Origin: Verrucomicrobiota bacterium
GTDB taxonomy: Bacteria; Verrucomicrobiota; Verrucomicrobiia; Opitutales; Opitutaceae
Length of the DNA: 64,000 nucleotides
Assembly (NCBI GenBank): GCA_023428905.1
Contig: JAEYWP010000022.1
Coordinates: 62,001-126,000, forward strand
Reading direction: 5' to 3'
Shown here: positions 37,551-45,249 of the stretch, one piece after another
Layout of the letters: each line of letters starts with the position of its first letter
Numbering within the stretch: position 1 is the first letter of the stretch
Translations under genes and position numbers: made by a program
Notes under the pieces: model-generated
What the model saw: the letters and a program-made list of their open reading frames with translations, nothing else
Database searches by the model: none
What the model was told of the DNA's origin: nothing

Positions 37551-38828
37551 GTGCCGCTGACCCTGCCCCGGTTGATCCGCGTCGGCGCCCTACTGCTGGC
37601 GGCTCTGGGAGGGCAGCTCGGCGCGCTCCCGGCCACCCGGGCCGCAGTGGCGCCGTACGATCGGAGCTTCGACCTTTCCCAGCTCGGTGCCGACGGGACG
37701 TTCACGGCAGAGCGCGGATTTGGCTTCGATCTCGGGCTCCCTCCTTTAGGCGACCGGCCGTTTTATTTTTCCGCGGCTGTTCCAGAGGGAAACTACCGGG
37801 TGACCGTCACGTTCGGGTCGGAGGCATCGGCGGGGTCGACCACCGTGCGCGCCGAGTCCCGGCAACTCCTGGCAGAGGAGGTCGCAGCTCCGAAGGGTGG
37901 CTCGGTCGAGCAGGCTTACACCGTCAACGTCAGGAGTCCCGAGCTGCCCTCACCGCCGCGCAACGCCCCCGGGGGCACGCATGTCCTGCTCAATCCGCGT
38001 GAGGGGGCGCTGCTGCGCTGGGACGACAAGCTTACCCTTGAATTCAGCGGACGCGCACCCCGGGTGCGGCACCTCCGTATCCAGGCTGTGAGCACACCGA
38101 CCCTTTTCCTGGTGGGCGATTCGACGGTGACGGACCAGCCGGCGGAACCGGGTGCGAGCTGGGGGCAGATGCTGCCTCGGTTTTTCAACGGGCAGGTGGC
38201 CATCGCCAATCATGCCGAGTCCGGCGAGACCCTGAAATCCTTCCTCTCCGGCCTTCGCCTGGCGAAAGTGTTGAGTCAGCTGAAAGCGGGAGACACGCTC
38301 CTGGTCCAGTTTGGCCACAACGACCAGAAGGCACAGTGGCCACAGACCTACGTCGAGGCCGCCACGACCTACCAGGCCTACCTGAAGGTATTTGTCGCGG
38401 AGGCCCGCCTCCGGGGAGCCACGCCGGTGCTGGTCACCAGCGTGCAGCGGCGGACTTTCGACGGTGCGGGTCGGATCACCAATTCGCACGGGGACTACCC
38501 CGAGGCGGTGCGGGTGGTGGCGCGCGAGGAGGGCGTGGCTTTGATCGATTTGCATGAGGCCAGCACCCGGCTGTACGAGGCGCTCGGGCCCGAGCGGGCG
38601 CCGCTCGCCTTCAGCGACCACGGGCGAGACCCCACCCATCACAACAACTACGGCGCGTATCAACTCGCGCGCGCGGTGGTGCAGGGACTCCGCGACGCGG
38701 GCGTTCCCGTGGCTCAACACCTCCGCGCGGACGTGCCGCGCTACGATGCGTCGCAGCCGGATCCGCCCGAGACTTTTTACCTGGCCCCCAGCCCGGAACG
38801 GCGCTTTGAGACGCCGCGCGGGAATTGA
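37551..38828 (+). CDS. rhamnogalacturonan acetylesterase (CE12, SGNH hydrolase), exported
   Basis: Protein of 425 residues from GTG 37551, where a signal peptide begins (LPRLIRVGALLLAALGG); GTG 37515 would lengthen it by 12 residues. Residues about 35-180 form a beta-rich N-terminal module. The SGNH domain follows with block I FLVGDSTVTD carrying the nucleophile Ser, block II region HAESGETLKSF, block III FGHNDQK and block V DPTHHNNYGAYQLA supplying Asp and His. CE12 enzymes remove acetyl groups from galacturonate in rhamnogalacturonan I, opening it to lyases. It diverges from the TonB receptor. Confidence 0.9.
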   Translation: MPLTLPRLIRVGALLLAALGGQLGALPATRAAVAPYDRSFDLSQLGADGTFTAERGFGFDLGLPPLGDRPFYFSAAVPEGNYRVTVTFGSEASAGSTTVRAESRQLLAEEVAAPKGGSVEQAYTVNVRSPELPSPPRNAPGGTHVLLNPREGALLRWDDKLTLEFSGRAPRVRHLRIQAVSTPTLFLVGDSTVTDQPAEPGASWGQMLPRFFNGQVAIANHAESGETLKSFLSGLRLAKVLSQLKAGDTLLVQFGHNDQKAQWPQTYVEAATTYQAYLKVFVAEARLRGATPVLVTSVQRRTFDGAGRITNSHGDYPEAVRVVAREEGVALIDLHEASTRLYEALGPERAPLAFSDHGRDPTHHNNYGAYQLARAVVQGLRDAGVPVAQHLRADVPRYDASQPDPPETFYLAPSPERRFETPRGN

Positions 38829-38838
38829 GCGGCAAGCC

Positions 38839-40866
38839 TCAGGGCTTCGCCTTTTCGAGACGGAAGACCTGGAAGTTGCGGATCTCGAGGTGGCTCTTCA
38901 CGGTTCGAAAGCCGAAGTGCCCGCGGCGGTAGGGCTCCGGGTCTTTATGGCGGAAAAGCAGCTGGCCATCCCGATACATTGCGATGTCTCCGTCGGCGGC
39001 AATGAGCTGGATGTGCTGGTTGCGATTGCCCTTCAGCAGGTGCTCCGGGGCGCCCAGGTCATGCTCCGGCAGGAGCGGGCGGTTGCCCAGTTCACCGATG
39101 TAGCGTCGAAACCGCGTGGTGGTGTTTTCATTGCCACCCAGGCCCACGTAATAGCCGCGAAGCGCATCGTAGTCTTCAAAGGCACCGGAACGCGGCGTGG
39201 CGAAAAGGTCCGCGGGACTGCGTGCGTCGGTGGCCATCCAGAAACAGTTGAGGTCACTCACCCGGTCATTGGGGCCGCCACGATCCACCGCGACCGCATC
39301 GTAGGAAATGAGAACGGGGCCTTCCAACGGCTGCGCGCGCCAGAGGGTGCAACCGGCGGGAACGTCGATCCGCAGAATGCCATTCTCCGCGGTCACCTTT
39401 CCCGGTTCGGCGGTCTCCAGGCGCCAGGCATCGAGGCCGCGGGTGAAATCGTCATAGACCAGGCGTGATCCAAGCCGGTAGGCCGGATCCGGGGACTGCG
39501 GCGTGTCCGCGGTGAGGGTCGGCGTCGGCTGCGTGCGCAGAAGCCAGTCGTCGGGCACGGGCACGATGCAGATATTCATCGACCGATCATCCTCGGAGAG
39601 CATGGCAGACTGAATCTGGATACGTGTGCCGTCGGGATGAAAGGTCGGGTGGGGATGATCGGCCGCGGTCTGCTTGTGCCCGGTGGTGAGAAGTCGCATT
39701 TCCCCGGTGCGGCGGTCGATCAGGTAAAGGCTGCGGGAGAAATCGTCCCCCACCGCCCAGCGCCCGTCGGCCGAGCCGTGCACGTGCCAGAGCCCGCTGC
39801 CGGACTTGGTCTGGCCGGCGATGTGCATCTCACCGGTGCGCAGGTTGACGATCCCAAGCCCGGTGGGGCGCTCACGAGACCCCGCCTTGCCCCAGGCGTC
39901 GTCGACCCCGATCTCGCGGTGTCCCATGATGGCGAAGGCCACCTCGTCGCGGGTGATGACCGCCTCATGCGTCACCCAGTCGTAGGGCGTTTCCGGGTAC
40001 AGCATGCGCAGGCCGGTGCCGTCAGCCTTGACCGTCCAGGTGCGCTGCGGGGCTTCGCCGCCGGTCTCCCAGCAAAAGACGATCTCGCCGGGGACATACG
40101 GGTTGGTCTGCACGTGCCCGATCTGAAATGGGACGGCGAGGAAGAGCCGCACCTCGCCGGTGGAGAGATTCATGCTTGCGAGGCCGGTCGGCCCGGCGCC
40201 CATGTTGCGCGGTCCGTAGTTGGGCTCGACCTTGGCGTCGGGTGGCAGGTGGCGCGCAGCCAGCTCCTTGTTGCCGACGCGGAAGTAGGCAAAGTCTTCG
40301 TTCACGTCGATCGCCACGTCCCCGACCGCGCCGAACTCCAGGGGCACGCTGCCCAGTACCTTTTGATAGCTCGAAGCCTCCCTCATCGTGCCGGCCGCAC
40401 TGTCCGCGAAGAGGGCGGCAAGGTCGACCCGGACAATCTCCGAGGGCTCCTTCGCGTGTTCGGTGCTTGAATACGCCGGCGCGCCGGAAACATCCCCTGC
40501 GACCGCTTTGGGCGTGCGCAGAAAATAGAGGTTCATGGAGTTTTCGGCCAGGCAGAGCATCCCGGTGTAGCCGCCTTCGGTGACCTGGACGATGTCGCCG
40601 GTTTCCTCGTTCACAGCCATGGCCTCGCCCTTCACCCGGTTCGAACGGAAGACGAGCCATTTTCCGTCGGAGGTCCACTGCCGGTGCGTGGGGTAGATCT
40701 TCGAATCCCCCGCTGGCGTGCTGGTGAGGAAGGTCAGCGGCACCCCCGTGACCGGATCGATCACGACCCTTTTCTCAGACGGAAAACGTTTTCCGATCTG
40801 GGCGTAGGCGGCGGCGGAGGTGCTGACGACCAGAAGGAGGGCAAGAAGGGCGCGCGCAAAGTTCAC
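38839..40866 (-). CDS. PL22 oligogalacturonate lyase fused to DUF6250
   Basis: Protein of 675 residues from GTG 40866 with signal peptide NFARALLALLLVVSTSAAAYA. Residues about 25-435 form a seven-bladed propeller of the oligogalacturonate lyase type, with QWTSDGKWLVFRSNR, LWHVHGSADGRWAVGDD and HPHPTFHPDG supplying the His/metal ligands. Residues about 455-670 are a beta-sandwich I recognise as DUF6250 (LVYDDFTRGLDAWRLE, CTLWRAQPLEGPVLISYDA). PL22 enzymes split unsaturated digalacturonate. Export is unusual for this mostly cytoplasmic family. It converges with the CE12 gene (10 bases apart). Confidence 0.87.
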   Translation of the reverse strand: MNFARALLALLLVVSTSAAAYAQIGKRFPSEKRVVIDPVTGVPLTFLTSTPAGDSKIYPTHRQWTSDGKWLVFRSNRVKGEAMAVNEETGDIVQVTEGGYTGMLCLAENSMNLYFLRTPKAVAGDVSGAPAYSSTEHAKEPSEIVRVDLAALFADSAAGTMREASSYQKVLGSVPLEFGAVGDVAIDVNEDFAYFRVGNKELAARHLPPDAKVEPNYGPRNMGAGPTGLASMNLSTGEVRLFLAVPFQIGHVQTNPYVPGEIVFCWETGGEAPQRTWTVKADGTGLRMLYPETPYDWVTHEAVITRDEVAFAIMGHREIGVDDAWGKAGSRERPTGLGIVNLRTGEMHIAGQTKSGSGLWHVHGSADGRWAVGDDFSRSLYLIDRRTGEMRLLTTGHKQTAADHPHPTFHPDGTRIQIQSAMLSEDDRSMNICIVPVPDDWLLRTQPTPTLTADTPQSPDPAYRLGSRLVYDDFTRGLDAWRLETAEPGKVTAENGILRIDVPAGCTLWRAQPLEGPVLISYDAVAVDRGGPNDRVSDLNCFWMATDARSPADLFATPRSGAFEDYDALRGYYVGLGGNENTTTRFRRYIGELGNRPLLPEHDLGAPEHLLKGNRNQHIQLIAADGDIAMYRDGQLLFRHKDPEPYRRGHFGFRTVKSHLEIRNFQVFRLEKAKP
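40780..40795. promoter_or_regulatory. perfect 16-base palindrome of LacI-operator type
   Basis: CGGAAAACGTTTTCCG is a perfect palindrome with a central CG, inside the PL22 gene about 70 bases after its GTG start. LacI proteins often bind such sites. It also encodes KRFP, so chance is possible. Confidence 0.35.
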
Positions 40867-40985
40867 GGGCAGGCGGGGACGGGGGTTGAAGGCGGGGCGG
40901 TCAGAGGACACGACGCTGACCGCGGCGTTTTGGCAACCGAGACACGTTGCGCCACCGCCCGGCGGGGGACAGGCCTGACGCCCTG

Positions 40986-40996
40986 CGGACAGTCCG
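40986..40996. promoter_or_regulatory. candidate regulatory site upstream of PL22 gene
   Basis: CGGACAGTCCG is a perfect inverted repeat around a central A, 120 bases before the PL22 start and about 130 before the divergent esterase. It matches the sites at 25533 and 33189 except for one base. Confidence 0.35.
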
Positions 40997-41128
40997 GGGG
41001 AAACTCGGAGCCATCGCCTGCACACCTGTGCCGACATTTTTCCGCACGCTGTGCCCGCGCGGCTCAATCGTTTGCGCAAGGCAGGCTTTGAATTTCACGC
41101 GCGGCCGCGGCAGACTCCACGCGATCCC

Positions 41129-42004
41129 ATGAAAAACCCCACCCCTGCCCTGCTGTTTTCACTCCTGCTCGGTGCATCTCTTCCGGCATTCGCCGCCGAA
41201 ACGCGTTTCCCCCCGCATGCGATTGCCGGATCGGAGCTTCGCAGCCTCGCCCCCAACGCCGACGGGCGGCACTACCAGCTTCATATCGGGCTGCCGGAAA
41301 ACTACGCCAAGAATCCAGAGAAGCGTTATCCGGTGGTGTACGTAACAGACGGATACTGGGATTTCGGCAAGATCACGACGATCCACGGCAGCCTGGTTTA
41401 CGACAAGGTGGTGCCGGAGTTCATCACCGTGGGCCTCGGCTACGTGGGCGAAAACCTGAACTATGGCGCTCTTCGCAGCTGGGAGCTCTCACCTGTTCCC
41501 GCTCACGATGGCGGGCGAGGTTCCGGCCGCGCGGCGGATTTTCTGAAAACACTCGAAACCGAGATCATTCCCTTTGTGGAGCGCGAATACCGCGTGGATC
41601 GGAGCCAGCGGGTGCTGGCCGGAGCCTCCCTGGGCGGGCTTTTCACGCTGTATGCGATGTACTCCAAACCGGAGCTGTTCCAGGGCTACATAGCGGCGAC
41701 GCCCGCCGTCGTGGTCGGCAACGACTGGCTTCTGGGTTATGAGGAAGCGTTCGCGAAGTCCGGGAAGGCGCTGAAGGCGCGGCTTTACGTGACCGGCGGC
41801 GGCAATGAGAGCCCGGGCTTCCTTGGCGGCATCCTCCGTTACAACCAGCGCGTGACTTCGCGCAAACATCCGGACCTGGCATACGCCTTCCGCATCATTG
41901 ACGGCGAACGTCACGCGGGCATGCAGCTGGAATCGTATACCCGCGGACTGCGTTTCGTGTTTGAGCCGCTGGCACCGGAGACGGGCCCGGCAACCGCGCC
42001 CTAA
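41129..42004 (+). CDS. exported alpha/beta-hydrolase (esterase D-like)
   Basis: Protein of 291 residues with signal peptide KNPTPALLFSLLLGASLPAFAA. It follows the putative-esterase pattern: GLPENYAKNPEKRYPVVYVTDGYW, the nucleophile in LAGASLGGLFTLYAM (GxSxG-like GASLGG) and a late His in DGERHAGMQLES. A Ser-Asp-His triad is expected. It diverges from the PL22 gene, suggesting a pectin-ester or feruloyl-ester substrate, but the family includes siderophore and glutathione esterases too. Confidence 0.85.
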   Translation: MKNPTPALLFSLLLGASLPAFAAETRFPPHAIAGSELRSLAPNADGRHYQLHIGLPENYAKNPEKRYPVVYVTDGYWDFGKITTIHGSLVYDKVVPEFITVGLGYVGENLNYGALRSWELSPVPAHDGGRGSGRAADFLKTLETEIIPFVEREYRVDRSQRVLAGASLGGLFTLYAMYSKPELFQGYIAATPAVVVGNDWLLGYEEAFAKSGKALKARLYVTGGGNESPGFLGGILRYNQRVTSRKHPDLAYAFRIIDGERHAGMQLESYTRGLRFVFEPLAPETGPATAP

Positions 42005-42073
42005 GTGCGCAGGCAGGAAACCCCGCGCCATCCTCAAGGGCTGGCGCGGGCTGTTTGAGAAAGGCGGAGGGCT

Positions 42074-42313
42074 TCAGACTGCGCCGCCGGTGCGGCCGCC
42101 ACGAAAGGCAACCACGGCACCCACGACGGCCAACGCGCCGCCGGCAATGATGTAGCCGACGTGCTTGGGAACGCGGGATCCACCGTCGACCGCATTGGCC
42201 AGTTCGGTCCCGGCTTCAGACGCTTCGCCTACGAGCGAATCGCCGCGGTTGAGTCCCTGGACCACAAGCACCAGGCCGATCACGATCATCACGATACCAA
42301 GGATCTTTTTCAT
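42074..42313 (-). CDS. DUF3185-family small membrane protein
   Basis: Protein of 79 residues with two membrane helices: KKILGIVMIVIGLVLVVQGL at the start and VGYIIAGGALAVVGAVVAFRGG near the end. A polar Ser/Asp-containing loop (RGDSLVGEASEAG) lies between. This is the DUF3185 pattern; function is unknown. It is monocistronic, with strong hairpins upstream at 42435 and 42491. Confidence 0.8.
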   Translation of the reverse strand: MKKILGIVMIVIGLVLVVQGLNRGDSLVGEASEAGTELANAVDGGSRVPKHVGYIIAGGALAVVGAVVAFRGGRTGGAV

Positions 42314-42434
42314 ACGCCCCAGTATGGTCTCGCCTGCAGTCGGCGGAAATCCGGGCTAAGACTAGATGCCGTATCAGGCGGGTGCCGTCTGGCAGTCGGG
42401 CGGATTCCCCACCTCCCGGGCTGTGAAAAAAGGA

Positions 42435-42466
42435 AGGCGGACCGCCTACCCCTAAGCGGTCCGCCT
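42435..42466. terminator. strong hairpin, probable bidirectional terminator
   Basis: A perfect 11-base stem (AGGCGGACCGC with its complement) around a 10-base loop. T-rich sequence follows on both strands. It lies 220 bases downstream of the PEP-CTERM protease (minus strand) and upstream of the DUF3185 gene. Confidence 0.65.
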
Positions 42467-42490
42467 ATTGCTTTCTTTGTTACCCCAAAA

Positions 42491-42507
42491 CTCCCGCTAA
42501 GCGGGAG
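42491..42507 (-). terminator. hairpin, possible terminator of the protease gene
   Basis: A seven-base stem (CTCCCGC/GCGGGAG) with loop TAA. On the minus strand it is followed by a short TTTT. It sits with the larger hairpin at 42435 in the 374-base gap 42314-42687. The rest of that gap shows nothing I can identify. Confidence 0.5.
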
Positions 42508-42687
42508 AAGTGAAAGAAGTCACTGTGTTAAACGGGCACGCCGTTGGTTTCTTAAATGTTTTTCGAGAATTCTGCAGTGGGAGCCTGAAGCGCCTGCAAA
42601 TAAACGGGTTACAGAAACAAAACCAAGCGCGATCTCCCGAAGGGCGTGAGCTGTAGTGCAATTTCCCACACACTCCGCTACGCGGCT

Positions 42688-43797
42688 CTAATCGACCCGG
42701 TTCAGACGCCAGCGGCGCAGGAGCACGCCGGCAAACAGGGCGGAGGCGCCCAGGAAGCCGTAGGTCGAGGGCTCAGGAACGGCAGCCGGGATGGCGATGT
42801 TCCAGCCGATCACGTCCATCGCCACCAGGTCGCGGACCGTCAGGTTGAGCGGCTCCCCGTAGGCTCCGGTGGGATCGAGCAGGCCCAGGCCGAGATTATC
42901 TTTCCAGTGGCTGGCCTGGTCCCCATCGCCAAAGGCCAGACCCGTCGCGAAAGGCCCGAAGGAGGTGTACCCGCCGTCGATCGAAAAATACTTTTCGCGC
43001 GCGTCCGCCGTCCAATCGAAGACGCCCTGTCCGACTGCCACGCTCTCGCGTGAGAAGCGGAAGAAATCGAGAGGCGAAACGTAGCGGAAGATATTGTCGT
43101 TGAAGGGACCACCGAGCGGCGGACTGTTTTGATCGAGGATGTCGACCCCGCTCACAAAACCCAGGGCGTGCCCGATCTCGTGCGCAGCCACGCCGACAAA
43201 ATCGATCTTGTCCGCATCAACGCCATCGGTGGGGTCAAAATCGAAATCAAAGAGAGAGTTGAACTCGATCCCCGCGTCGACTTCCACACCTTCGGCGTAA
43301 AACAGCCCGAGTGCACGGGCGTTGGCCAGGGTCATCGATACCAACGTATTATTGGTATCGCCGTCTGCATCGAGAAAGGGAGTTGCACTGCCCGCCCCAT
43401 GCGGGCTGTTGGCGGTGCGGTTGAGCAGCATCGCGAAGGTCGAGCCGGGCTGGAGCGAAGAGACGGCGATGTCGTCGAAGACCGAGGTGCGATCGAAGTC
43501 CAGGGCGGACTTGAAAATGTCGTAGGGAACGGTGCCGCGCAGGCTTCCGGTCCCGCCCAGGATGTCCTCCGGCAGCACGTTGAAACCGATCTCGAGCGAA
43601 ATCGTCACCGGGTCCCGCAATGCAGACGACCAGCGCTGGGCCGCCATCTGGAAACCCGCGAGCGCGCGCGGATCCATCGACGGATCGTAGATCAGGTCGA
43701 AATTCAGCTGTGCCCGGGCCGCCAACGGAGCCAGTCCCAGGGCTGCCCCCAAAACCAGGACGTTCCACCTTCCCCCTCCCATGCGTAGAGTACTCAT
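42688..43797 (-). CDS. NF038122-type metalloprotease with PEP-CTERM sorting signal
   Basis: Protein of 369 residues with a signal peptide (WNVLVLGAALGLAPLAARA). Zinc motif HEIGHALGF is at 206-214, where the third metzincin ligand position (216) is Ser rather than His. A Met in VRDLVAMDVIGW could be the Met-turn. The C-terminus is a PEP-CTERM signal: VPEPSTYGFLG, a membrane helix and a final RRW. Such proteins are exported and processed by exosortase, normally with extracellular polysaccharide production. No exosortase gene is in the window. Substrate is unknown. Confidence 0.9.
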   Translation of the reverse strand: MSTLRMGGGRWNVLVLGAALGLAPLAARAQLNFDLIYDPSMDPRALAGFQMAAQRWSSALRDPVTISLEIGFNVLPEDILGGTGSLRGTVPYDIFKSALDFDRTSVFDDIAVSSLQPGSTFAMLLNRTANSPHGAGSATPFLDADGDTNNTLVSMTLANARALGLFYAEGVEVDAGIEFNSLFDFDFDPTDGVDADKIDFVGVAAHEIGHALGFVSGVDILDQNSPPLGGPFNDNIFRYVSPLDFFRFSRESVAVGQGVFDWTADAREKYFSIDGGYTSFGPFATGLAFGDGDQASHWKDNLGLGLLDPTGAYGEPLNLTVRDLVAMDVIGWNIAIPAAVPEPSTYGFLGASALFAGVLLRRWRLNRVD

Positions 43798-43919
43798 ACG
43801 CAGCCAGCCTGCCGTGACGGGGCCGGCCGTGTACAGCCGCTGCCACTACAGGAAACCCTGATGAGCGCGTGGAGAAAGTCCCTGCAGCCCGCGCTTATGC
43901 GCCGGCAAAGGGCGCCTTC

Positions 43920-44480
43920 TCAGTCGGAGGCGACTGCCTTGTGTTCGATCGCCGAGGAGCGCGCGCGCGGTCCGGCGCTCCACAACCCCTTGCGGCCGGC
44001 CTCGGCTTCCGTGAGCGCGACATCCAGGCTGCGCCGAAGGTCATAGGGCAGGCCGGTGAGGGTGGGGTCGTAGAGGTCGGCGCAACCGGCCCGGACGAGC
44101 TCGGCGTTGACCACCACCTTTGTATCCAGAATCCAATAATCCAGTACGCCGATCGACTCCCCGGTCCGCGGGTCGCTGTCGATCACGGTCAGCCGCAGCA
44201 CACGACCGTCGGCATGTTCCTGGAAGAGCTGCAGGGCCTCGGTCGCCTGTTCCGGCGTCTTTGCCTTCTTCTTCTTCGGGATGGCGGGAGCGTCGATGCC
44301 TGCCAGGCGAACCTTGAGTTTGTTCAAGCGGTGCGGGCCCTCCTGGATGACAAACGTCCCAGTGTCTCCGTCGATGATCTTTTCGGCGCGCACGCGGTAC
44401 GTCGGAAAGTCAGCGGAAAAAGCGAGGTCGGCAAAAAGGGCGAGGGGGGCGAGAAGGCAGGCGATGCGGGTGAGTTTCAT
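43920..44480 (-). CDS. thermonuclease-family (SNase-like) exported protein with altered active site
   Basis: Protein of 186 residues with signal peptide KLTRIACLLAPLALFADLAFS. The OB-fold nuclease pattern is clear: IIDGDTGTF with the Ca-binding Asp, VRLAGIDAP with the first catalytic Arg (58), and a long C-terminal helix region. The Glu that should follow the IDAP motif is Ala66. The second catalytic Arg position in the IGVLDYW segment is Ile110. So two of three catalytic residues of staphylococcal nuclease seem to be missing. It may bind nucleic acid without cutting it. Confidence 0.85.
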   Translation of the reverse strand: MKLTRIACLLAPLALFADLAFSADFPTYRVRAEKIIDGDTGTFVIQEGPHRLNKLKVRLAGIDAPAIPKKKKAKTPEQATEALQLFQEHADGRVLRLTVIDSDPRTGESIGVLDYWILDTKVVVNAELVRAGCADLYDPTLTGLPYDLRRSLDVALTEAEAGRKGLWSAGPRARSSAIEHKAVASD

Positions 44481-44482
44481 GA

Positions 44483-44500
44483 GGGGAACACGTTTTCCCC
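44483..44500. promoter_or_regulatory. imperfect palindrome overlapping the nuclease-like gene's ribosome-binding region
   Basis: GGGGAACACGTTTTCCCC is palindromic except for one pair and lies three bases before the ATG. It could be an operator or a hairpin hiding the start. Confidence 0.3.
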
Positions 44501-44773
44501 TTTTATCGGCACATTGGGCGGGCTCCTTCGCGTCAAAATCTCACGAGTCGGGCGATGAAATCCCCCAGTAGGCGGCCTCGGTCCCCGGTCTGATACGGAC
44601 AGCGCGCGGCCCGTCGGGCCGGGCCGCCCGGTTGTTTCAGGAAGCGTACGCCGGCAGCTTTCGGGCGCGTCCGGGAGGCGAAGTGCCGGCCGGCCGGAAG
44701 AGCCGGCCCCGAGATCGGCTGCGTCCTTTTCTCCCATAGCGGCGGTAACCGCTCGTGCATACGTTGACGGGTC

Positions 44774-45187
44774 ATGAAAAACTCACCCCACACCTCTCAT
44801 CCACGCGCCTGGATCGCCGGGCTCGCCTTGGCGGCGTCCGCCGCCGCTTTCACCGGTTGCGCCACTGAAGGCTCCACCGTCGTCTCCGCCCCTCCCCCGT
44901 CCACGCCGCCGCCGGCACCGGTGGTGGTCCAGACGACGCCCACCGCCTCGACGGGTCAGGCCGTAGTCGTCACGCAGGCCCCTCCGGCGGTGCAGCAGGA
45001 GCCGGTGCTTGAACAGCCCTCCTCCCGGCACGTCTGGGTTCCGGGCTATTGGACGTATCGCGACAATCGCTACGTCTGGATCGCCGGGCGCTGGGAGCTG
45101 CCGCCGAGCGGCACCGCCGTCTGGATTCCGCCGCGCTGGGAACGCGAGGGCAACGCCTACCGTTTCTTTGACGGCCGCTGGGAATAA
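44774..45187 (+). CDS. YXWGXW-repeat lipoprotein
   Basis: Protein of 137 residues. A lipobox AFTGC puts the lipidated Cys at about 28. A Pro/Thr/Val-rich linker (about 35-80) leads to aromatic repeats: HVWVPGYWTYRDNRYVWIAGRWELPP and AVWIPPRWEREGNAYRFFDGRWE, of the YXWGXW type. Such proteins are anchored in the outer membrane or periplasm; function is unknown. It is in a single-gene unit. Confidence 0.85.
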   Translation: MKNSPHTSHPRAWIAGLALAASAAAFTGCATEGSTVVSAPPPSTPPPAPVVVQTTPTASTGQAVVVTQAPPAVQQEPVLEQPSSRHVWVPGYWTYRDNRYVWIAGRWELPPSGTAVWIPPRWEREGNAYRFFDGRWE

Positions 45188-45249
45188 TCCTCGCCGCGAT
45201 TCCTCCGCGAGCGGTTGCAGATCGCTCGCGTTCCACTTTGCTGCGGCCG

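Noticed and set aside
44477..44793. Two overlapping minus-strand frames of 86 codons upstream of the nuclease-like gene
   Set aside because: Arg/Pro-rich shadow-like sequence, no ribosome-binding site and conflict with the start of the lipoprotein gene.
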